A stretch of 64,000 nt of DNA from Fasciolopsis buskii (lineage: Eukaryota > Platyhelminthes > Trematoda > Plagiorchiida > Fasciolidae). Position 1 is the stretch's first letter; each line of letters opens with the position of its first letter. Positions 12,301-26,900 of the stretch are shown here, in pieces. Location: the NCBI GenBank assembly GCA_008360955.1, contig LUCM01006032.1, positions 1 through 64,000 of the forward strand, read 5' to 3'. The translations under genes were made by a program, and so were the position numbers. The notes beneath the pieces are model-generated. The model did not search any database and was not told the DNA's origin. It saw nothing but the letters and a program-made list of their open reading frames with translations.

Positions 12301-15300
12301 TTTCTGGCTTTTCTCCCAAACCTGTTTATGCTCACCCCGAAATCAGTAAAACATCTTTCCGGATTTGATGCAGTTCTTTGCAGGGATTTTGACAGTACAT
12401 TGTGTTTTAGTTTTCGAGTACAGAATCATTGATGGCATAACGATTTTTTTTGCTGTTTATTGTAGGTTTATTTAATGTTAACATTTATCCTGCACCAATT
12501 GCGCCTATAAATGTTTGATTATCCCTTGTTTCGCTTTATTTCTGAAAAGGATTATGCAAATCATTTTAAAAGAACACGTTGCCGCCGACTGACATTTTTT
12601 AATTTGCACAGATCACAACGTGAGGTTTGTAAGTCTTCTTGTGTTTGACTGAATGTGAGGTAATCCCCACCTAGGCTAAACATCAGAGGAAACAGTTTCA
12701 AACAAGGAAAAGACCTCGGATGTAAGGATACTCAAATATTCAACTCGGAAGTTTTCAAACGTTGAGATGCAGCCTCGAAAGTTGATTAAAAGCAGAACCG
12801 TAGTGGTACCGATGAGCGTTACAAAATAATTCCAAATATAGCTGCACCCAGAATGGTATCCCTTCCATCTGTCGACCTTTTATAAATCTTCTGTGCCGGT
12901 TCATTTACCGGAACCTCGACGACTACCCGGTAACTTGGCTTGTTTATAATCCTTACGATTGCAGCTTCTACATTAGTGCATGTTTGTTCCAAAACGTACG
13001 TTTTCTCTAGGATAGAAATGCAAATAGGCTTGGTTTAAATTCTCCACTTTCGATGTCCATCACTAGAGATTGTTCTACATTTCATCGAATATTCGCAACG
13101 TTGATTTATCCCATAGTTCAATTGTATCGACATCATTCGAAGGACTGGCGTTGACATGCGATCTATACGCCAAGCATCCAAAATTATTTCACGTAGTTCG
13201 AAATCATGACGTTAAACTGTTATTCAACATAATCTTCGAACTCAAATGCGCAGTTAAAAAAACCCTCCATTTGCGTCCGCTTCATATAAAGCTCAATGGA
13301 GTGCGGTTCTCTAGTTTTTTTAAGTGCGGTCATCTATTAACGAAAACGGTGGCCATTTCATAAGTAGCCGTGCAAACTCTAAATGCAGCCGGGCCCATCG
13401 CCAGATCTCTCATTATAGTGAGACGAAAAACCATTTGGTGCACAAACCAACAAGCTGTAGATTGTCATGCTACCGTTCTGTTATTGGCCTGTAAATTAAT
13501 TTTAGAATTATGTTGGGTCCGTCCTGGTATCCGTACTGCAATTGTTGTGAGTGACGCTGATTTGCAGCTTATTTTAGTCTCACTTTTATTTGAATGGATT
13601 CATTGTGAAAATGTTTAGTACGAACTGGCTGAGGGAAGTAGCAGTTTCATTATTGTTGCCTCCACGCAAATGATATAATGTGCACACAATACGCATACTT
13701 TGTGCGTACTTTCCAGAAACCAGTGCAAATTCATTTTCGATATTTCAGACACTATACTTCTAACGTTTATCATTTAACAATTAGTACTTAAGACAATTTG
13801 CTTCATTGTAAGAACTTAACCCCTAAGCCTGTATTTTGCGTCCAGTCTCTGAGTTACTGAAAAGTTCTCCCATCACATTGCACCACTACTGCGAACAATA
13901 ATTTTCAAACACCGAAATTGTTCTCAAGTCTTCCGCTATGGACTACAATGTTTTGTGACCATATATCAGCCTTGGCTTCACAATTGCTGCATGTTATCTG
14001 ATCCCACATGTTCTCAAATGTAGAGATATCTATTGAGCCTCTTTGTACATCAGGGCAGCTGGTGCAACTTTAAAAAAATGTTAATTCCATCTAATGCATC
14101 ATACTATAAATCTAGGTTAGGTTTCAAGCCAACCCAGTCCGGTAGGGTCCTTTCACATTAGGAAGTTGCAAAACGGATCCCAAATATATGAGTGTCATTG
14201 TCCAGCTGATTGAAACGAATTTACAAACCAGGCTCACCAGGTCGGACAACATTGAACACAGTCCAAGCCAAACAGCTTTGCAGTTAAATGAATATCAGTG
14301 TCACTATTCAACCTACTATCTGGGCTATCTCAGTCTTCATGTTCATGACAAAATCGAAGTGCGAAGAAGAGGACCAACTCTGAGGGAGATAAATTCTTGT
14401 GGCAAATTCAGGTGATTAAACGCAGTAAGCCAGAGCTTGATATTGGCTATTTGCTTGAATAGGCAGAATGAAAGTATGGAACCAATTTACCTGGTTCATA
14501 TTTTTGAGATGCTGAATAGCCTACTGAATCAAACGCCACATGCAGATCAAGGAAAGTAGAGGTCCTGAGACTAAGAAAAATGTGCTTGTATTATACAGCT
14601 TTTGCGGAATAGAGATCTGGTCAATGCAACCTCCTCGAGTACAAGATAATCGACAAAGGAAAAAAATTGCAAGTTGCATGCATGCAACAAATAAGAAATG
14701 ACGCATCTGTCATTTTTACCGCAGAATATCTGTCACCTTTCACTTTAGTGGGTACAGTCCTTAATTTATACCATCATTTGCCAATCTTTTCCATCGCACA
14801 GAGCTATCCTACTAGTTCTCTTAATTCCGACGATAACCACATGCTGCAATCCTTTAAGATGAACGATGCAGACCATTAGGTCCAAATTTCTCATGATTTT
14901 TATGATGACCTGCGTTTATAGTAGACGACTGTTATCTAAGTGCATCATTTCAATTAGGAGGCGTAGATAGATGGCTTGCTATCGAACTAGGCTAACGAAA
15001 CTACTCCTTGAATTACTTTTTCGAACACTCAGAGAGATTCTCAGAGATCCATCGAATTTTTTGGTTGCATAGACTAAAATAGGTTTCGTTACCCATTATC
15101 CACAATCAGTCGGTGAAAGATGAAACCATTCGTTTCCTATGTCAACCTATGGACTATTCATTGCTTACACTTTAATAATGTCACATTCAGAGATAATCAG
15201 CATTTATAATTTCGATTCATCTAAGATGACGTCGTGAGATAAACCAAAGTGGATCCTTGCGCGTGATAAATTTACAATATCATTGAAAGTTTTTAAAGAA

Positions 15301-18300
15301 CCATTACAGTATATATCCATTTGGGGACATCTCGAGAGTTTTAAACCACACTTTTAGGTCCGCAGGGTCTAAATCATGACCTATTTGTTCCTGTCTCCTG
15401 AGTTATTTGCGTGAACCCAAATACAATGCCAGTTGTATCGGGGTATTCTGGGGATGTCGTAATTACATGCTCCGAAATTTCACCTCTACAAACAATTCCT
15501 CGACAAGTGACGGAAAAAATGTTTAGGATTGTCTTGATATCAAAATGTTTTAATCACGTTCCATAGAAAAAAATAAATTTTCATACGCACGCATGCAACA
15601 TGCAGGTATTCCGAGAGATTAAACTACTGTATATTGTCCGCAACGCACACACTGTCTGTTTAAGAGATTCATTAGTATTCGGGTTCTGCTAGTTAAGCTA
15701 CTCATATATGGTGACATTTCCCTTAGGTTGACTCAGTTAACAGGATCGAATATTGGCTAAACAGTGGGATATCGACCTAACACTTTGGCTCACAGCTCTC
15801 AAAGCCCAAATTACGGAAAAAATGTGATCTTGTTGAACAAAAGCCATTTCACTGTTAAGTGATACCGTACATCAAGTGAAATGAATTATCAAATTTTCCA
15901 TGAATTTGCTCAAATGCATTTTTCACTACGGGCATGGGTTTACTCAAAATGAGTCGTCCTCATTTCTTCAATTTATATTTTAGGGTTTTCGGAAATGTAC
16001 AGCACTCGCAAAGACCTCTCAAGAGGCCATATAATCGATTAATAAGCCGTTGAGACTTGCGTCTGACTGTTGTGATCGCTGGAGTCTTTTGACGGAATTA
16101 GCAGCAGATTTCTGAACATTCTGCAGCCTCTTTGGTTGAGTGCTAACTCCACTTTACTTGGAGTTTTTTGTTTCCCAGTGGTTTACAACAAGTTGACCAT
16201 TGAGATTTAAACGACGCGGGCGGTACATCAATCATTTTAAGCAGGCAAAGCGTGATTAAATTTTCATTTAGTGAGCTGAATGCATTTTAAACTTCCTTTG
16301 ACGGGAATGTTATCATGCCCTTTTTATACACTTTGAAATGGGTTTCCTATAGAAACTGAAGTCATGATTGTCATTATGACTAAAATACTGCGTAAACCTC
16401 ATTTTGTAAATTAAAGCTCCAGATGAACTCATGTCGTATGCTGATGTGCCGCACTGGCATGAACCACAAAACATTTGTCCAACGAACTTTAGAATTTACA
16501 AGAAATAGAAATTTTGGCATGCACATGATCACCTGAGGTCTTTTATTGTTCGATAAAATGTTTCACTTCGCATTGCCTGTTGTTCGACTATGCCACCAGA
16601 AAGTGGTACTCACTTTTTTACATATGATAGTGAGAACTGGCTAGAATTCACATCTACGTGAGTTGAATAAAGCCTGAAACAATTAACACCAGCCTCGACA
16701 AAACTTGAGGCTCTTCGACTCTGCCACTTGTCAGGAATCCATTTAAATAGTTCACCCGTTTATTGCTAATAATAAACTTAACCGTGCCAGCCATGGAAGC
16801 ACCAACATCAGTATCAATCCATTCTCACTGAAAATATTTGGAAAATAACCCCCCGAGAATATTGTGGTCCCATAATGAGCGGCATAAGCTTGCAATTTAT
16901 TCATGCCTCCTGAAGCCATGTGAACATGGCAGATACAATTTTATGCACCTCGTTTACCTTTGGTAGTTAACATATTCTGTATTTCTGTACATTTTAGTTA
17001 ACGCCTTAGGTGGATCTTCTTTTAATAATCTCTATTTACATTTAATACTGCATCCGCAAATCTTTTAAAGATGAAATAAATTATATTGATCCCTTACGCA
17101 GATTCATATGCCCCAACTCCTCAAAAATGTCCATAGTTATATCAGAAATAACATTGCTACCCATATCTACCCAACAGTGGACTGAACGAGAAGCGTTCTA
17201 GTTTCCTCGTTATGTACATATTTCTCATTACTGTATGAATCCAACTAGAAAAGATTAACAGGTTTGTACCAGAGGCCGCTGATATCACTCAGTGCATTAG
17301 AATGTTAGTTCGTTTGTCTTTTTATAATTAGCAGAAGTGAGACGTTAAGGTTTTATGATGTTTGCACTCCAACGTAATGTTGCTCATCAATAGGGAGCCA
17401 CCTTTAGTTAGGGATTATAACCCGGATAGTTTGCTGATGTTGTCAACTGTTGTAATTGCCATTGCTGCTGCAGTACTTGGAGTTGCTTTCTTCCTCCTTC
17501 CTGTTTGCTGACTTCCGATTTAATTAAATTTTCAAGCATTCTGCTTTTATATTTGGCTTTTGCAAAGTAGTGTTTCACCCTCCTGTTACACTATAATTTC
17601 CGCAATTCAAATAAAACCAGTGTTGCCACGACCTTAAGCCTTGAGGCTTCATGTTAGAGGAAATCTTTTTGCACGCACAAGTATACAGCAGCAGTGCGCG
17701 TTCTAGCCAGGATTCGATGCGCTAAGTTTTGCAGCGACATGCCAAGAAAATTCCTTTGCGTTTTCGTTTATTTTCGTGAACGACTAGTGCGATTTCACAA
17801 CACCATGTGGTGCTGATTTTCAACAATCCATAGATAACATTCCTGGTCGGGCAAGTGGGTCTAATATTGGATTTATGAAACTGTATTTGATGTTTGCATC
17901 ACTGACCGGATGCTAGGAACGTATGCTTATGAATGTTTCTGACAGTATTGATGCACTGTTGGGGTTCAACCTTGTCTTTCGGTAGACACTGGTGCCTCGT
18001 AATTCACTGATTCACAAACACAACGAGTCCCTCTAAGCCAGTACCCGGATTTGGTGTCTTACGATGCATGGTTTCACTGATGCTCGAGTTCACTAACTGC
18101 GTTTGGTAATATCATGCACAAATATTTTAGTAGCAAACTACAATTGTTTTAAGGAAATTTATTGAAACGTAGGCATGCATTTAAAGTACCAACGCCTGGT
18201 CTTTTTATTTGAAAATCAATTAGTAGTTCACCATGGTTCCATGCATCAGTTATAGAATGTAGAATCAGGGGTGGTTATGACCAGATTAAGCGTTCTTTCA

Positions 18301-20498
18301 TCTAAAAGAAACAAGCCAACTCAAGACTTTGAAATTTCAGGAACAAACGTGTGAATTGTTCTCTAACTTCCTGGGCTGAAAAATAAAGAAAATATTTGAA
18401 TGTGCATATGCGCGTACAATGTATAATGGATGAAATGAGTGAATTAGGTATATGCAGAATTTAATGTAACGCAGATGATTTCGGCTCGCAAACATGAAGT
18501 GACATTGCTGCCGTCCTTAATGTCAGGATAGATTTTTAGACAATATAGCCACAGCCAAATGATCTGTATTGCGCTTGGATGAACTGAATTATTCCTTTTG
18601 GGAAGTAAAGAGGTAATTCAAAAATATGATTTCTGTCACAAATCATTTTCCGAGAAAGGACAATTCAAAGAAACAAAATAATGGACCATTATTTTTTGAC
18701 TTAAGGATTCAAGCTCGCTACCTTCACATCTTAATCCTGTGTCCATATACATTCGAATATTCCGCAGATAATTGAAAGAATTGGTTAGAATGCTTCATAA
18801 ATCTACCTCCGTGTGGTTGACTTAGCGAACACTGAAAAGAGTAGCAGTTCTGATGTGTATTGACTGAAAACGAAACAGTCGATTGTTGTTTTTATTATTT
18901 TTTTCCAGATATTAAACACTTGACTTAGTAAAGTAAATGTTTGGAAATGGTTGTATCATTAAAATAATCCAGTTAAACTTTGAGAATAGTTTTTGGACCT
19001 GAATACTGCTCGTCGTTGCCGTCCATCCATAATGATAATGGCCTTTGCTTCTCGTGCTAAACATTTTAATAAATAATTATATTTTTTATCATATGTTTAG
19101 TGCACATTTTACCCTGTAAATCTTAAGTCGTCATTCGTGTATGGCACACAGTGGCAATAGTTTTAATCTAACATTTTATTTCCAAGCGTGACGATTGATT
19201 CCGCAATGGGAAGGCGATTTTAATATAATTTCTGTAAGTTTCTTCTATAATGAAGCTAATGAACCTCGGTATTGAGATGAACGTTACTTAGTGTACGGAG
19301 TAAAAAGATAGATGGATCCATAACAAGCGAAGTCCCAATGCAATTACCAGGTAGTAGTTGACAAGTTTAATAGAAATACCGTCGGCACACAGCGCCCAAC
19401 GCAACAGGCGAAAGCAATGAAAACGACCCTCTTGCTGAGGTTCTTTTGATGCTTGAGGGATATATAAGACAGCTTCTACCTGACAAGAGGTAATACAAAG
19501 AAAAGTGCTATGAATCTGCATTGGAGCACCTTAGAACACCAGTTGCTTTTGCATCGTTCATTTGTAAATGCAAGTAAAATTGGGACAGCTGATAAAATAG
19601 ATTTCTAAACAGTGGATAAAGGTCTGCGTTTGTTTCACTGTTCCGTAATAATTACGGCGACACATGATGAGATTAAAAAATGCGCCATCAACTAGAGCAC
19701 TTCTGATTTGCACGGGGCTATTTAATCACTACGCCGTGATTGTAGGCTTTACCGGTCATGGCGTTATTATTTCAGTTTTGCATTCTTATTCTTCCTCTAA
19801 GAGGAAATCAAATAGTTAAAGCCACCGTCATGCTCACTTTAGTCGAAAATAAGCAAGAAAACAATAGTTGCTTTTCGAACGACAAAATTTGAAGCCGCTC
19901 TCCACGTTTCGGTTGAACAAGTCATTTGTGCCCGGTCGACTATGTCCACTGAGTAACTGGGGCACAAAAATGTACTTTGCTTTGTCACACGAAACTGTGA
20001 CAGTTATAAGTGTTTGGCATTTTCTGTTAGACGGTCAGTTGCTAGCACTGGATGACGTTTTAACCATCTGCACCCAATAGAACACTGGTGATAACTTACA
20101 TAACGAAATCTATCATTATTCCAGGGAACCGAAACGATTTAAGCCAGATGGGTATACGGACTACATTTGGTTCTTTCGGTCTCACGTGACCAAACATTTG
20201 ATGACTTATTTATGCTCTTATTATTTTTCTATACAAATAAAACAGAAACATATTGGTATTTAAGCCAGTAAAAATCCCTTCCTCTGTTAGCTGTAGGGAT
20301 CACGTTTTCATCAAATTATAAGGAACAGTGGAAGCATAGTCTCAAGTTTATCTACCATTTTAGATGCGATAGATATAGAGTCAACTGAGCCTTGATATCA
20401 CTTTTTGAATTGTTTAGTTGTTATTCTTAGCCTTTTAATTTCTATATTATTCACACAAAGCGTTAATTGCTTATGTACTGTGTTATGCACTCCTTATT
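9311..20498. other. Long AT-rich non-coding stretch downstream of the GT8 gene
   Basis: Only scattered short open frames occur, the longest at 12018-12368 (+), 13070-13363 (+) and 13370-13618 (+), all without motifs or clean splice borders. A good minus-strand acceptor near 19476 (TTTGTATTACCTCTTGTCAG) is followed by about 37 open codons in phase 1. It could be an alternative last exon of the GT8 gene, but it has no GT sequence. Confidence 0.4.
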
Positions 20499-20504
20499 TT
20501 TATT
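20499..20504 (-). terminator. Polyadenylation signal AATAAA
   Basis: The minus strand reads AATAAA here, about 100 bases beyond the stop codon at 20606. The distance suits cleavage just after a short 3' untranslated region. It is a common hexamer in AT-rich DNA, so the placement is only supportive. Confidence 0.4.
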
Positions 20505-20605
20505 AAGCAAACAAGAGCGCATTAAGTAACGGAAGCAAAGTTTCCTATTCTGCGCTTAATTTTTGCTAGCATATTTGTCATATAAATACATAACGTAAGA
20601 ATTCT

Positions 20606-20908
20606 TCACATATCACTGAGACACTCACTTGTCATTTTCTTTTCAATCCCCGAACCTATGGCCGGAAGATTCATTTTGAAGCTCTCATCATCTGGCTTCA
20701 CAAATGTGTCATAGTGAACCAGCTTTGCCGGCCTAAATGTCACATTAGGATAGAGATCAGACCAGCAATCGATCTGATCCGGATAACGAAGGGGCCACAC
20801 AACGGGGCAGCATTCGGCGGCTCTGCCTGAGTAAATTTGAACATTCCACTCACATGGGAGTTTGTAGTAGATGTATGGATATTTACGAATAGTTTCTCTC
20901 ACCACCTC
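20606..20908 (-). CDS. Exon: C-terminal part of GT8 domain, probably the last exon
   Basis: The acceptor TTTGTTCTTTAG|GAG starts the exon in phase 0. The peptide runs EVVRETIRKYPYIYYKLPC, EWNVQIYSG, then FRPAKLVHYDTFVKP, and stops at 20606. PCEWNVQ matches PCxWN(V/Y) of GXYLT and LARGE. LVHYDTFVK corresponds to their (V/L)(I/L)H(W/G)...K, with the His as third metal ligand. The frame reaches a stop with a polyadenylation signal about 100 bases on, so this can be the terminal exon. A strong internal donor (ACAA|GTGAGT) at 20629 would allow splicing to a further exon, for example after the good acceptor near 19476, but no GT49 sequence was found there. Confidence 0.8.
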   Translation of the reverse strand, partial: EVVRETIRKYPYIYYKLPCEWNVQIYSGRAAECCPVVWPLRYPDQIDCWSDLYPNVTFRPAKLVHYDTFVKPDDESFKMNLPAIGSGIEKKMTSECLSDM

Positions 20909-23900
20909 CTAAAGAACAAATAATTCGGGTTTCAATTTCACATGCGATAAATAGGTCTAACAAGCTTGTCACAGACCAGCAAACAGTTTCCAAAATCAAC
21001 CAGTTTCCGTACAAATTGCCTTCAGAATTCCAGCCAACTTTCGCACAAACGTTTCAATGGAATAACATTATGCGTGACTGGTCACTACTTGCGGACTTTT
21101 ATTCGTGTCACAGTTTCGTACATGTTTCGCATTCTCTACAGCTCCTGAGAACGTGAATTTTGGTGACATTAACCCATGACATCGCGTTCTTGCTAGTAGA
21201 AGAATGTCTGCATTTGGTAAGTTTACAGTCTTTCAAGTCTTTGGTCAGTTCCTATTAGAGTGCTTGGTATTTGTCTCGTTTGTCTTGGTTTTACCTGGGA
21301 CCAAGATCAATTACGGTCTAAAGATGACAACAAACTCTCCCACAAAACCAAGATACTTCTGTCACGAAAGGGTAATGCCGAAACAATGCAGAATCAAGAG
21401 CGTTGACATAATTTTTCAAATCACTCACTCCCCTAAAATGTACAACATAAAACTTTAAAGGTCAAACTTGTTGATTTTTGCACTGTTTGTACCGCCTACA
21501 AATGATATCTGTTGCGAAACCATCCGCTATGCTTACAAATGAAGTTCTTAGTTGTATGGGTTGATTTTATTCCCTGAGGCATAAGCACAATTATTATTTG
21601 ATCTTTTATTGCTTCATTATTCAAAAATCTGGTTGCAATCCACTACGGTCTGAATAGCTGCTTGCTTAAAATTGCCCATCGGTGAAATTATATCAAATGT
21701 CATTGCTGTAAAATGTGCATTCAAGGTAGATTTTTCCGCAATTAATAACGTTTTCCAATAACTTGCAGAGCGTGGCATTGCATTCGGATTTGCCGATGGG
21801 ATGTGCACTGCTCAGGTTTTAGACCGTTGATCGTCATGCACAAATTAACTTGCTTTACATCACTCTTTTCCATCTGAAATGCTAAAAATAGCGTCTACTG
21901 CTGAGGAAAGGCCCTACGTGATAGTGGATAAGAAGCTAAAAATTACACTGCCTATGAAAACAAGTGGAAGCATTTATGTCTTACTTGGTCATTTTCATGT
22001 AGTGATTTCCTTTCTCTTAATCTCTCTTTGACGGTTTGAAACCAGATATTGTCCCATTTGATTTCACGCATCCGTTTGAGGTACATTAGTGCTAGTCCAC
22101 CGTTGACCCCTGAAGGCTATAAGGATGCATCCGGGAATGCGGAAGAAGTGAAAATGTTTGGCTGAATTTCCGCACGTGTTGCAGAAAAAACAAGGAAGGG
22201 TTTTTGCAGAGATCGCTTCTGGAGAATAATGTGGAAAACCGGGACCTAGTTCTGGAACCTGCACTGCCTCTAGCGTTGTCATCATACACAAGAACGTGAA
22301 CGTCAATATATGTGCAGCCGTAATTTATACTGAATACTTATGTTTTAAACCAGATAATGCTGAAGGCTGCAAGACATGCGCCTATTCAAAAGAACACCAC
22401 AACGAAACAATTTAAATTCGTCTAAATAGTCCAGGAGCTACAGTAATGGGCTCATTAGAGAACAAAGAAACAAACGCCAATAATCATGTGGTGGAACTGC
22501 TGTCTCTTTGGATACAAAGTAAGAGAAGTCTTCGTGCGAAAGCACAATAGGTAAATTACAGGGATGAAAATACGTCGAAAGTCAGAAAGATCTAATTTAA
22601 GTATCAGACTCGGTTTTAGGAAGAACATTGGGCATCGTGCGATGAACTTGAATTTATGAAATGATTGCGAAATAGAGTGAACTAAATATTGCATCGGACC
22701 TAGGGTCCAACTATGAATTATACTGGTAGAATACGCGTGATCGTCTGGTGTTGTTACGCCTTTAAAATGCGACTTCCTCGCAATGTTTCAAACAGATGGA
22801 GATAATGATGGATGAGTCGGATTCGTTTGGATAGCACGGTGCGTTTCACCTTAATGGGAATCGGGCAATCTTCGTTGGTTTCCAGTAAATCGGAATGAAA
22901 TCTGGGTAGACCAAACTGGTAATGAGAGAATCTATGGCTTCAGACAGTTGACGGACATCAGGTTTGACGACAGAGATTAAACTTTTAGCCCAGTTACCCC
23001 TGTCACTTTCGCAGTTTTCAGATTTGTGGGTTTGGTAACATTACCGTCAGTGGATGTATGCACTGAATAAAAAAATTTGGTGGTTCCAATAAACGCAATA
23101 TTGAGAATATCATTATGGGGAATTAATCAGGCAAGCTATTTTTTCCATCACGCAAGATTCTACAATCTGGCTGCTTGAAATTCTATCGACAAAGGTAGAG
23201 CCCACCAGCTTGAACTTTTTATGAGACGAGGCGAATTCCTAACCGTTTCACTGTAATCAACGTTGTCTGGCTAAACACCTAAACACACAGCTGTCTCACG
23301 GAAGAGTAAATCACTAGTCATTGCATAAAATCGTCGTCAGAGAGACAAAAACCGCAAGATGGTCAGTAGTTCTTCTTTGGATAAAACCCTTTTCAAAGAG
23401 ACGAATGAACCAAACATTATCCACGGCTTGACTCTAAGATTTCCAGTGCAATAGGACAATAATGATTCCAAAGGAACCAGAAGGTCAGCACGTTAAGAGA
23501 ATATCCGAGAAGCAAAAAGGCTACAGAGGTTTATTTGTGCAGAATAATGCACACGTGCTCATATTTAACAAAAACTGTGTGGGCAGTTGGAGAGCACGAT
23601 TTTGGTCTTACAAAGATAATACTATGACTGCAGACGGAGAAAACAGCGTGTAGTTTGGCGTGAGTACTATTATCTTGGCTAGAGCAGTAATTGTTAACAT
23701 TTGTGATTCCATGAATATGTAGGAGGCATAAAACCCCAGGTCGGATGCAGTTAATGGGGATAAGGAAACAAGGCTAAAATCTCCTACCACCAATGGAAGC
23801 TATCATTTAGAAGAGGAACAGCGGAAAGTGAAAACCCTTGGTAGTTACTGGTGGACTGTGACTGTCACCAATCTAGAAAGTCACATCCTTCCTTCTTTTT

Positions 23901-26900
23901 TCCTTGGGAAAACTTCCGACCCGGCCAGGCTATCTGAATGAGTCCGCCTGATGTGTCACAGTTTAAGTGTATAATTTTGCTCTGAAACGTATGTGCAAGA
24001 TTTCCAAACGGTGACGTTTACCTATAAAATGGCGACTAAGCTTATTGTGTCCCGCCGATACTTAAAATTTATAGGTTATTGTGCGATGACAAAAGACTGG
24101 GATACATGCAGAACAGTAACAATTACTTCCTGACATACGATTGTTTTTTCTTTACCAAACAACTTAGACCAATTACTCAAGTTGAATATAATACTCGGTC
24201 CGGAGCAGAAAACACGAGTTTCCACTCGATTATTTGGTGGGGCCTGATTAAAAGACCATGAATCATTTGGTGTGCATGACACTGGGCTTGTGGTTAAGCA
24301 CAATATCACCTATACCTACAGCCTGATAGACAGCTAAATGTCTAATCGCAAAATAAACATTAATATTGGATATATTAATAGGGTAACTAATTTTCCAACA
24401 ATATATTTATAGGTAAATTGTCTAATTTTAATCCAAACAAAGTCAGCAGACTTATTGGCGAAAATACAAGGTAAAAAAGGGTCAACAAAGTGATCAAATC
24501 CACATACGTCTTGTCCATCAGGTAGCTGAACTCAGTAGCGACCGAACAAAAATTTCAATATGTTGAGCGTCAGCTGAACTACTGTTTTTATGCGGCAAGC
24601 TTACTCAAAAATTATATCCTACTTTTAATCAATCATCCAGAGATCAGCTGTCTCGCCATGGTTGTCAGAAGTTGGGGTCAGCTCCGAGATAACCTTGCTG
24701 CGGCATCACTGACCCTCTTTTGAGACTTCTAGCCGACCAGGGTACTACAATGCATATTAAAATTATACTATGATCACACTTCACGTAGCCGCGAGTAGAA
24801 GCTTCCCATATGTCTCAGAAAATCGCTAGTCCATGGGGCTGGACTTAAATGCAGTCACTCGAATGAAATCGATTATGGGAGCGCCATTTTCAAGGTACCA
24901 GGATGAGGAAACTGCTTTTTGATAAACCAAAGTAAAATGACTTATAAGTGAGATATCAATTCTTTTATTAGCCATTATTCGTGAGGCTTGGCGTAAATAT
25001 CCCTGAGGTATTTATAATAACACTTTATTTTTCATACCTCCGGGTATGTTCAAAATTTTCACTCCAAAACCATTAAATTAGATATCTACTTAAGACAGTC
25101 AGGCAATGAATCACACGATGCAAAACCAATGGCCGCTGCAACAATGCAAAATGTATCAATTTACTAAATTATTATATGACCGGAGGACACAGATCATTAG
25201 TTTTCCACAGTCGACTCACAAAGAACTCACTGGAATGACGCTTGGGCCTGAGTTTACACAGTTTTGTGCCTCCCATACATAACCAATAACCTATAAGTAT
25301 ATCATAAAACAAAAGAACGAATTGAAATTATTTCAAATAATAATTTTTAAGGTTTAACAGAAATTGAAAATAAGCATCCGCAATCAAAAATTAGTCACTT
25401 CAAATTTTGCGACAGAGACTAGTCTTAGGATGATGAAAGGCGATAATCTGTCCTCGGGGTCCGCATTTTATACTCCTTTGCAAACTGAACCGCTTCCCAC
25501 CAATATGATATATTTGGTTTGAGTAAAGAACGATTTGTGCTAAGTGGCAAAGGATCATTATCTACCATTCTAGTGTTTGTGAAATTGTTATAGTCGTGTA
25601 GCCATTGCAATCTACTTCGAACTTTTGCAGCATAATCCGTCACTAAACAGACGTGGTCCGTCGATCATAATTGTGATAATTTGAAATGAAGATCATTTGT
25701 GCAAACCGTTGATTGCTGTTCTGCATTACCACCTGCTGGCTTTCGGATGACCTTGGCCGTCTGCTGAAAGAATGTGCTCACTTTGATCATTAGTGAAGAA
25801 AGTGAAGGGAGGAAAAAAGGGCAAGATACCTACTAGCCAAGGGTAGTTCACTGTCTTGCAGACACACAGGTCAAGTAAAGTAATTACAACAGACTCAATA
25901 CACGTTGGAGAGTAAACCAGACTAATGTACATCAAAAAACATGATGGTGACGGCGAAAATATTGAAAATTGTCTAAATTTGCCGTTTTTGAAAAGAAACT
26001 CAAACTAGTTGGGAACATTTGTAGTGACCTGGCGTTTTGGTTATTTTCAGTAGACTTCCTCAGGTTTTCAGTCGAATGGTTTCACGGCATGGGTTAGATA
26101 TCATATGCCACGTTTTTTTCGATACCCTCCGTAGTAGATGCGATCTGGTAGATTTGAAGTGTGTGAAATGTTTGTGGATGTCAGGTTGAACGCAGCTTAT
26201 TTAGGAAGTCAGTCAAGTTACATAAACATCACACAATATACATAACAGTGGTATACATTTAAGTAGGTGACCTCTCCTGACTCAATTTGCATTCGCCTCA
26301 CGCATGAGAATGGCAAACAAAGTTACTAGGGTTACTATGAATCTGGTGGTGTCCATCAGTAGGCATTCTACTGGAGGCCTTTTCCAAACTTTGTTGTGCT
26401 CGAATAGAAAAGAATCCCATTAGGATTTCGGACAGTTATGTGACACAACTTTCTGAGTAAACTTCTAGTCTCGTTGCATTATTTCTATAAATCTGCGACA
26501 GACAACAATGCAGATACTACATATTTGGTCAAATAAAATAAAACAAAACAGAAAGAATGTCAAGAATCGAATCCACGAAAATTGACGCAAGGTGCATAAT
26601 GTAATAAAAAGATTTTCTCCCTTCAAAGACCATTGCATCAGCATGGTCGCGTTATACAGACGTTGTCACGAGAGGAAAACCATCAACTAAGCCTATTCAG
26701 GATTGATGGATATGGTAATATGGTCAAACAGAACAAAAAAGGCAGGTGTTGAGGTAGCAACGGAATATGCCAGACCAACTTCTACATCCTATGCGCAGAT
26801 TTGGCGAAAGTATTTTTATTAGGTGGCATAGAGGAAATGCTTGTCAAAGGGAAAAGTGAAACAAAAGCATAGAATAGAAGAAGAAATGCTTGACGTTTTC

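Noticed and set aside
12018..12368. 116-codon plus-strand frame
   Set aside because: No motif, no splice borders, and composition as expected from AT-rich DNA.
22064..22306. Overlapping 65- and 80-codon minus-strand frames
   Set aside because: They lie in other frames than the real GT8 exon at 22109-21985, mostly in the intron upstream of it.
25425..25643. Protein-like minus-strand frame (LLKPNISYWWEAVQFAKEY), faintly like VPS13 WW-containing stretches
   Set aside because: It lies in an intron of the GT8 gene, has no clean splice borders, and the resemblance is a few residues.
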